A stretch of 64,000 nucleotides of DNA from Andreprevotia chitinilytica DSM 18519 (GTDB lineage: Bacteria > Pseudomonadota > Gammaproteobacteria > Burkholderiales > Chitinibacteraceae). Numbering within the stretch: the first letter of the stretch is position 1; each line of letters begins with the position of its first letter. Made by a program: the position numbers and the translations under genes. The notes below the pieces were generated by a model. It had not been told where the DNA came from and did not search any database. It saw only the letters and a program-made list of their open reading frames with translations. The stretch spans positions 162,407-226,406 of the forward strand of contig NZ_JONM01000009.1 of the NCBI RefSeq assembly GCF_000711875.1, read 5' to 3'. Positions 59,573-64,000 of this stretch are shown piece after piece.

Positions 59573-59682
59573 TTTTGAAGGGGGGCTAGGGGGATTTCTG
59601 CGTCACGGGGAATTCCAGATGCGGCTGGGCGATTTGAAACGTGGCCGAAATCCCCCTCGATCCCCCTTCAAGGAAGGGGGAG
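59573..59682. repeat. C-rich MITE-like element, copy 5
   Basis: GTTCCCCCCTTTTTGAAGGG(GGG) with CTAGGGGGATTTCTGCG at the left, and CGAAATCCCCCTCGATCCCC followed by CTTCAAGGAAGGGGGA at the right. The left end is almost identical to that of copy 1 in the tau operon. It lies between permease B and permease A of cassette 1, the same relative place as copy 4. Confidence 0.88.
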
Positions 59683-59706
59683 GAAAACCTGCAACGCAAC
59701 TCGCGC

Positions 59707-60579
59707 TCAAAACGCCACCTTCCGCCATCGCTGCAACCGCGCCTCAACCAACCGCAGCGACACATCCAACAGCACCCCGATCGCGCCAACGGCGATCATC
59801 CCCACCACCACCAGATCGAGCTGCAATAGCTGCCGGCCCCAGACCATCAGGTAGCCAATGCCCTCGCTGGCGGCGAGCAGCTCGACGAACACCAGCGACA
59901 GCCACGCCTGCATCACGCCTTGGCGCAAGCCGTTGAACAGGCTGGGCAAGGCGGCCGGCACCACCACGCGGGCGATCACCTGCGGCAGGTCGAAGCGATA
60001 AACGCGCGCCACATCCAGCAACGCATTCGGAATGTTGGCGATGCCCTTGTAGGTGTTGATGACGATCGGCACGACGATGGCGATCGAGATGGCGGAAATC
60101 TTCAGTGCCTCGCCAATACCGAAAAAGATGATCAACAGCGGAATCCAGCCCACCACCGGAAACTGCGCTACCACTTCGAACGTCGGGAACAGATACGCCT
60201 TCAGTTGCCGCGACAAACCCATCGCAAACCCCAGCGCCAGCCCGACCGAACCACCGATCAAAAAGCTCCAACCGATGCGCGACAGGCTTACCGCGATATG
60301 GCTGCGCAAATCGCCGCTCCCCCACAGCTCGACCAGCGACTGCCAGACCAAGGCCGGTGGCGGCAGCAGTTGCTCGGCAATCCAGTGCTGGCTGGCGGCG
60401 TGCTGCCACAGTGCAAGCAGCAGCAAGGGCAGGATCAGCCCGGTGGCGGCCAGACCGAACCGTTTGACGAAATCGCCAGCCAACGCCGTGATGCGCAGGG
60501 TGCTCAAGCGCAGGCCTGGCGCTGGTAACGACGTTGGCAACGGCGGCGGGGCTTTTTCAATGCTTGAAGCGGCAGTCAT
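59707..60579 (-). CDS. Sulfonate-type ABC permease, type B (cassette 1)
   Basis: This 290-residue permease has a soluble N-terminal extension of about 35 residues and then six helices. VVAQFPVVGWIPLLIIFFGIGEALK, the docking loop DVARVYRFDLPQVIARVVVPAALPSLFNGLRQGVMQAW, ELLAASEGIGYLMVWGRQLLQ and the C-terminal EARLQRWRK match the type B permease at 56692. It starts three bases after the stop of the cassette 1 binding-protein gene, implying tight coupling. Confidence 0.9.
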   Translation of the reverse strand: MTAASSIEKAPPPLPTSLPAPGLRLSTLRITALAGDFVKRFGLAATGLILPLLLLALWQHAASQHWIAEQLLPPPALVWQSLVELWGSGDLRSHIAVSLSRIGWSFLIGGSVGLALGFAMGLSRQLKAYLFPTFEVVAQFPVVGWIPLLIIFFGIGEALKISAISIAIVVPIVINTYKGIANIPNALLDVARVYRFDLPQVIARVVVPAALPSLFNGLRQGVMQAWLSLVFVELLAASEGIGYLMVWGRQLLQLDLVVVGMIAVGAIGVLLDVSLRLVEARLQRWRKVAF

Positions 60580-60582
60580 TCT

Positions 60583-61659
60583 TTATTTCTTCTTGATATT
60601 GCCGTTGGCATCGTATTCATCCCAATAGTTTTCGAGATGTTGTTCTTTCAATGCGGTTTGCAAGTATTTCGGCTCGATCCAGCCATCCAGACTCACGTCA
60701 CGGCGAATCAGCTTGAAGCGCCTGGATTCATCAACGGCTTTTTGCAAGGTGAAGCGATAGTAATCATCCAATAGCGGGGTATTGCGCTCTTTCATCGTGT
60801 AGCCATTCCAGGTTTTCTGGAAATCGATGTAGGAGATGTTTCCGGATTGCGCCCACAATTTGAAATTGGTATCGCGATTCTTCTCGTCACTGGTCCATGC
60901 TGCAGCTCGTACAAAGGCATTCACCACCTTTTGCACGGATGATGGATATTTCTTCTCGAACTCTTCAGAGACCCAGACCGAACCGACGCTGGTCACTTTT
61001 GGATCACGCGGAATCTCGAACAGGATTTTCGCTACGCCACGCGATTGCAAATCGAATGGGCTGATAATGGCGCCATCGATATCCTTGGTGGCAAGTGATG
61101 CCTTCGTGGTATCGGTATCCAGATTGACGACTTTGAAGTCTTTCTCGGTAAAGCCGTATTTTTCGAATACACGCCCCAGCTGCAATTGGCCGGCCGTGCC
61201 CTTGAAGGTGGCAATGCGTTTTCCCTTGAGATCAGCGAGGGTTTTGGCCGTGGAATCGGCCGGCACCACAAAATACAGATTGCCGAAACGGGAAGCGCCA
61301 AAAATGATCTTGTGCTTGAGGCCCGTGGAGCGACCGACAATCAAGGGCAAATCGCCGTGGAATGCGAAATCGACCAAACCATTGGCAAAGGATTCATTCA
61401 CCGACGGGCCGGCACCGGGGAAGAAGGTCCACTGCACCTTGATGCCATCGTTCTTGAATTCCTGCTCCAGCGCGCCTTGCAGGTGCGCCGTGGCAATGAA
61501 GCTGCTATCGGCTTGCGGCCGGCCACCCGTGCCGGCACCCGGATAGGCAAAGCGAATGAGGGTGGGCTTGTCTTCGGCTTGCGCGGCCAGCGGAGCGAAT
61601 GCTGTTACGGCGAGTGCTAACACACCCAACATCACGGACTTGAGATTCAGTGTTTCCAT
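60583..61659 (-). CDS. Sulfonate-type periplasmic binding protein (cassette 1)
   Basis: This 358-residue protein has a signal peptide (SVMLGVLALAVTAFAPLAAQAE) and the domain TLIRFAYPGAGTGGRPQADS, EQEFKNDGIKVQWTFFPGAG, SVNESFANGLVDFAFHGDLP, IVGRSTGLKHKIIFG and DLKGKRIATFKGTAGQL. It is a clear paralogue of the binding proteins at 57557 and 41880, but its ligand pocket region differs (YPGAGTGGRPQAD in place of VGNPP), so it may take a different sulfonate or sulfate ester. The ribosome-binding site is weak. It follows the porin gene across a gap containing a REP pair. Confidence 0.9.
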   Translation of the reverse strand: METLNLKSVMLGVLALAVTAFAPLAAQAEDKPTLIRFAYPGAGTGGRPQADSSFIATAHLQGALEQEFKNDGIKVQWTFFPGAGPSVNESFANGLVDFAFHGDLPLIVGRSTGLKHKIIFGASRFGNLYFVVPADSTAKTLADLKGKRIATFKGTAGQLQLGRVFEKYGFTEKDFKVVNLDTDTTKASLATKDIDGAIISPFDLQSRGVAKILFEIPRDPKVTSVGSVWVSEEFEKKYPSSVQKVVNAFVRAAAWTSDEKNRDTNFKLWAQSGNISYIDFQKTWNGYTMKERNTPLLDDYYRFTLQKAVDESRRFKLIRRDVSLDGWIEPKYLQTALKEQHLENYWDEYDANGNIKKK

Positions 61660-61700
61660 TGGAAATCTACCTATTGATTGCAAATTCTCGTAATCGATTC

Positions 61701-61770
61701 TGTAGGAGCGAGCTTGCTCGCGATGACTGCGGTGAATTAAGGTGCAATCGCGAGCAAGCTCGCTCCTACA
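61701..61770. repeat. REP pair, TGTAGGAGCGAGCTTGCTCG family
   Basis: Two near-perfect inverted arms with a ~24-base spacer lie in the 136-base gap between the porin gene and the cassette 1 binding-protein gene. They could attenuate read-through from the porin into the transporter genes. Confidence 0.92.
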
Positions 61771-61795
61771 ATGTTTTCATGCCTTTCATGACCCA

Positions 61796-63214
61796 TCAGA
61801 ACCCGAACTGGAATTGCGCCAGCAATTCATTGGCTGATTTGATGGTCGGGTTTTCATAGGCGTAATGATTCAAATTGAGCTGGAACTTGGTCGTCTCAGC
61901 AAAGAACACATTGAAGCCGAGCGTGGAAATCGTGATCTTGTCATTCGCCGCATCCTTGTTCGGGTCCCATTGATCCCAACGGGTAAACAATTGATACGAC
62001 TTGGGCCACCAATCATCGAACTTGGCCTGCGATTTGGAACTGGCCAGCCATTGTTCGCCCCAGGTATAGAACAAGGTGGCGGTATGGCTGCGGCTGGTAA
62101 TGGTGTCGATTTTCTTGGTGACGGCGTTATAGGTATCGTCGCGACCTTGTACATATTCATACGTCGCGCCGAATGGCGAATGGTTGTAATACAGATCGAT
62201 GCCGTAGCGATCACCCTTGCCGCCGCTATCGACAATCGTGGTGCCATTCAGCACATTCTTGGCGCCTTTGTAATAGGTGCCGCCAATCTTCAATTCGCGG
62301 AACAGGCTGTAATAATCGACCGGCAAGGTGAAGGCCACGCGGGCGATCCAGTCTTTTGCATTGTTGTCGTCCGATTTATTCGGCCCGCTGCCGTTCACCA
62401 CGCCAAAAGCGTATTGGAACAGTGGTGCGCGGTAATTGAAGCCGTAATCCACATACGGCTCCAGATCACCTTGCACAATCGCCCCGATCTGGCGGTTGAC
62501 CAATCCGGTGGTGGTCAGGAATTGCGCGCTCTTGATCGTCGGGCGCAGGTCTTCACCGGTTTGCACTTCCAGCCCGAATGGCAGCAATTGCTGGCCAAAG
62601 GTGATGGTCAGCTTCGGGTCTTCCAGACCAGTCTTGGTCGGCAAGGGGCTGTAACGCAGGTAGGCATCCTGCAGGTTGAAGTTGCTGTTGTTGGCGGCCG
62701 GGCTTTGCGGCGCGTAGCCCAGCTGTATGCGGTAATCGAGGTTGCGGCCTTCGGCGTAGTCGCGATACAGGCTGCCGGAGAAAAAGATCGAGGCCAACGG
62801 GATATCGAAGCTGCTGCTGCGGCCGTTGGCCGGCGTCGAGGAGCCGGTGGTGACGGACGGGCTTTGCGCTGTGGCACGCGTCTGGATCGTGCCGCCGATG
62901 GTCGTGCCACGCGTAGCCAGCGCCGTCTTGGTTTCGCGGTTGCGTTGCTGGTCGTACTTGTAGTTTTCCAGGTCGGTGCGCAGCCCCTCGACATCCGACT
63001 TGGTGGCGATCTCGGCCGGCGGGATGGCGATGGTTTCGGTCGAGGCCGAGCTGAGCGTGGGCGAGCGTTCCTGCAGTTGTTGCTTCAAGGCATCGACGGC
63101 TTTTTGCAGCGCCTGGATCTGCTGCTGCAGTTCTTCATTGCTGGGCTGTGCCGCGTGTGCGGCGCCGGCGAGGGCCAAAAGGCCCGCACCCAGCCATTGC
63201 TTGCTGGATTGCAT
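61796..63214 (-). CDS. Outer-membrane porin, OprO/OprP-like
   Basis: This 472-residue protein has a signal peptide (SSKQWLGAGLLALAGAAHA), a coiled-coil segment at about 25-110 (NEELQQQIQALQKAVDALKQQ), then a beta-barrel region with alternating strands (YRIQLGYAPQ, NLQDAYLRYSPL, KLTITFGQQLLPFGLEVQTG, YGIDLYYNHSPFGATYEYVQ). The last residue is Phe (LLAQFQFGF), the usual outer-membrane barrel signature. The coiled coil plus barrel is the phosphate-selective porin (OprO/OprP) layout, used also for pyrophosphate and other anions. As first gene of the transporter operon, after a sigma-54 promoter, it probably admits the sulfonate or sulfate ester. Confidence 0.85.
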   Translation of the reverse strand: MQSSKQWLGAGLLALAGAAHAAQPSNEELQQQIQALQKAVDALKQQLQERSPTLSSASTETIAIPPAEIATKSDVEGLRTDLENYKYDQQRNRETKTALATRGTTIGGTIQTRATAQSPSVTTGSSTPANGRSSSFDIPLASIFFSGSLYRDYAEGRNLDYRIQLGYAPQSPAANNSNFNLQDAYLRYSPLPTKTGLEDPKLTITFGQQLLPFGLEVQTGEDLRPTIKSAQFLTTTGLVNRQIGAIVQGDLEPYVDYGFNYRAPLFQYAFGVVNGSGPNKSDDNNAKDWIARVAFTLPVDYYSLFRELKIGGTYYKGAKNVLNGTTIVDSGGKGDRYGIDLYYNHSPFGATYEYVQGRDDTYNAVTKKIDTITSRSHTATLFYTWGEQWLASSKSQAKFDDWWPKSYQLFTRWDQWDPNKDAANDKITISTLGFNVFFAETTKFQLNLNHYAYENPTIKSANELLAQFQFGF

Positions 63215-63312
63215 GGTGATGAGCTCCCTGGTTTTTTATCGGTGCGGCTCTGGTCGATCCAACCTCATGACGAGGCGAGGATCGGCCGGTCGCATGCCGT
63301 TCAAACCATATA

Positions 63313-63328
63313 AGCAGGAGTCATGCCA
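63313..63328 (-). promoter_or_regulatory. Sigma-54 (-24/-12) promoter of the porin operon
   Basis: On the minus strand TGGCATGACTCCTGCT matches TGGCAY-N5-TTGCW except for one C, with correct GG-N10-GC spacing. It shares TGGCATG and TGCT with the promoter at 40441-40456 and lies about 100 bases before the porin ATG. Confidence 0.65.
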
Positions 63329-63411
63329 AAATGAATCAATAGGCAAAAATGGAATAAAAAGATGTTTCGAGAGGCGTGCGTGCTGAATGCCCAACATGCA
63401 GGACAACAGGC

Positions 63412-63430
63412 TGCTGGGTTTTCAACATCA
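63412..63430. promoter_or_regulatory. Candidate upstream activator site, second copy
   Basis: TGCTGGGTTTTCAACATCA differs at two of 19 positions from 40384-40402 and is followed by GCTG, giving a GCTG..CAGC dyad. It lies about 95 bp upstream of the -24 element, a usual distance for a sigma-54 activator. Confidence 0.55.
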
Positions 63431-63449
63431 GCTGACGACGTGGATGTAA

Positions 63450-63764
63450 GCGTTTGATGGCAACGGAAGAACACGACCGACGGCCACACCATTCATCTAT
63501 GCCCGCGCAACGGATGGCCGCTTGAATGCCGGAACCGGCAATCAGTATCAGCAAGCGGTCGCCGCCTATACTCCGGATCGGGTTGACCCGGCTGTCTCGA
63601 CCAAGCCAAGCATTCTGCTCACGAGCGAGAAGACCCGCATCTATACCAATGCCTCGGTGGCGCAAGGCACCCTGCAAAGCAACAAGAAACTTGGGGCGCT
63701 GCTATTCACGGTCGACCCAGCTAAATCGACGGCCCGACGTCCCCCCACCTTGAGTAGCATTTAG
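63450..63764 (+). pseudogene. Gene remnant cut off by an insertion sequence
   Basis: An open frame after a TAA reads AFDGNGRTRPTATPFIYARA, then AGTGNQYQQAVAAYTPDRVD, SILLTSEKTRIYTNASVAQG and SNKKLGALLFTVDPAK. It has coding character but no start, and the IS3-type element begins within its last codons. I do not recognise the family; it looks like an internal or C-terminal piece of a larger protein. Confidence 0.4.
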
Positions 63765-63766
63765 GT

Positions 63767-63909
63767 TTAGAGTCCTACTCCCGATATGGCTGGTTGCACT
63801 GCGGCCAACTGCCGCGCATAAGCGAGCGGGGTTAGCCCGCCCAATGCCTTCTTCGGCCTTTCCTCGTTGTACTCCCGCCGCCACGCGTCGATCATCACTC
63901 GGGCATGCG
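63767..63909 (-). pseudogene. IS3-family transposase OrfB, 3' end only
   Basis: The minus strand reads HARVMIDAWRREYNEERPKK, then ALGGLTPLAYARQLAAV and a TAA. This is the typical C-terminus of an IS3-group OrfB (R-X-YN-X2-RP-X2-(A/S)L-X3-TP). It follows directly on the OrfA stop, so the whole integrase core with its DDE residues is missing. The element's end lies around TGAGTAGCATTTAGGTTTAG at 63751-63770. Confidence 0.85.
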
Positions 63910-63910
63910 G

Positions 63911-64000
63911 TCACCACTTTTTTTGCAGTGCTTCGCGGGTGATTTCATTCTCGAGCATGGATTCGGCCAGCATGCGTTTGAGCCGGGCATTCTCGGCTTC
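63911..64000 (-). mobile_element. IS3-family transposase OrfA, 3' end (continues beyond window)
   Basis: Thirty codons reach the window edge: EAENARLKRMLAESMLENEI then TREALQKKW-stop. This is the leucine-zipper/C-terminal end of an IS3-type OrfA, which normally overlaps a ~270-codon OrfB by a -1 frameshift site; here OrfB is almost wholly deleted. The N-terminal helix-turn-helix must lie outside the window. Confidence 0.85.

Larger units (their letters stand above)
63215..63449. other. Upstream region of the porin/transport operon
   Basis: No gene is visible in these 235 bases. They hold the sigma-54 promoter (63313-63328), the candidate activator site (63412-63430) and a GGAATAAAAA stretch near 63351 that partly resembles the AT-rich motif in the opposite orientation. 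Confidence 0.5.

Noticed and set aside
13148..61770. Repeated palindromic units considered as CRISPR
   Set aside because: Copies are isolated inverted pairs kilobases apart, not regularly spaced direct repeats, and no cas genes are present.

Overview
The window is a GC-rich (roughly 60%) stretch of a Gram-negative chromosome. It has outer-membrane and periplasmic proteins, a NADH-dependent FabI, a Coa1-like assembly factor, and two large secreted GH18 chitinases with CBM5/12 modules and Pro-Thr linkers. Together these suggest a chitin-degrading betaproteobacterium of the Neisseriales (Chitinibacteraceae-like). That placement is inferred from gene content only.

Layout. 1-8.9 kb: two PLP enzymes of sulfur amino-acid metabolism separated by an AT-rich orphan, an MntA/HepT toxin-antitoxin pair, a frameshifted FosX-like gene, and a translationally coupled DUF3141-ackA-fabI operon. 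8.9-15 kb: a periplasmic binding protein, a LysR regulator divergent from a TauE/SafE permease, small envelope genes, a CorC-type protein and a chorismate mutase. 15.1-19.6 kb: a minus-strand tauABC operon that ends in an SfnB-type flavin oxidoreductase instead of tauD. 19.6-31.5 kb: yvcK, a rubrerythrin-VIT iron transporter, an aminotransferase, DUF2325, a secreted MORN-like protein, an MFS pump, a chemoreceptor, a GT9-like protein, a TIGR02117 protein, and a BrnA antitoxin beside a frameshifted brnT. 31.6-43.2 kb: tas, a sigma-54 activator without a sensor domain (SfnR type), PadR/DUF1700, a diguanylate cyclase, several small membrane proteins, then an FMN-dependent monooxygenase with a sulfonate-type binding protein. 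43.6-48.9 kb: an ABC exporter, a VOC protein, an AT-rich island with two related heme-binding-like barrels, and a Nudix hydrolase. 49-54.2 kb: two chitinases with duplicated upstream regions. 54.5-63.2 kb: a large minus-strand transport operon (porin, then two cassettes of binding protein plus permease B plus permease A, then one ATPase). 63.4-64 kb: a gene remnant cut by an internally deleted IS3-family element.

How it fits together. Much of the window serves scavenging of organosulfur compounds: tauABC-sfnB, the monooxygenase/binding-protein pair and the porin/two-cassette transporter. A candidate regulatory circuit links distant parts. The monooxygenase gene and the porin operon each have a sigma-54 (-24/-12) promoter and share a 19-nt motif (17/19 identical) upstream of it, and an SfnR-like sigma-54 activator lies in the same window. 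A second AT-rich motif resembling CysB/Cbl half-sites lies upstream of tauA, the second transporter cassette and the DUF2325 gene. The two chitinases have matched GGTATC operator-like sites about 543 bp apart.

The chromosome carries at least five families of palindromic interspersed repeats. One, a C-rich MITE-like element, has five copies here, all inside or beside the sulfonate-type transport genes. One of these copies interrupts a signal-peptide region in frame.
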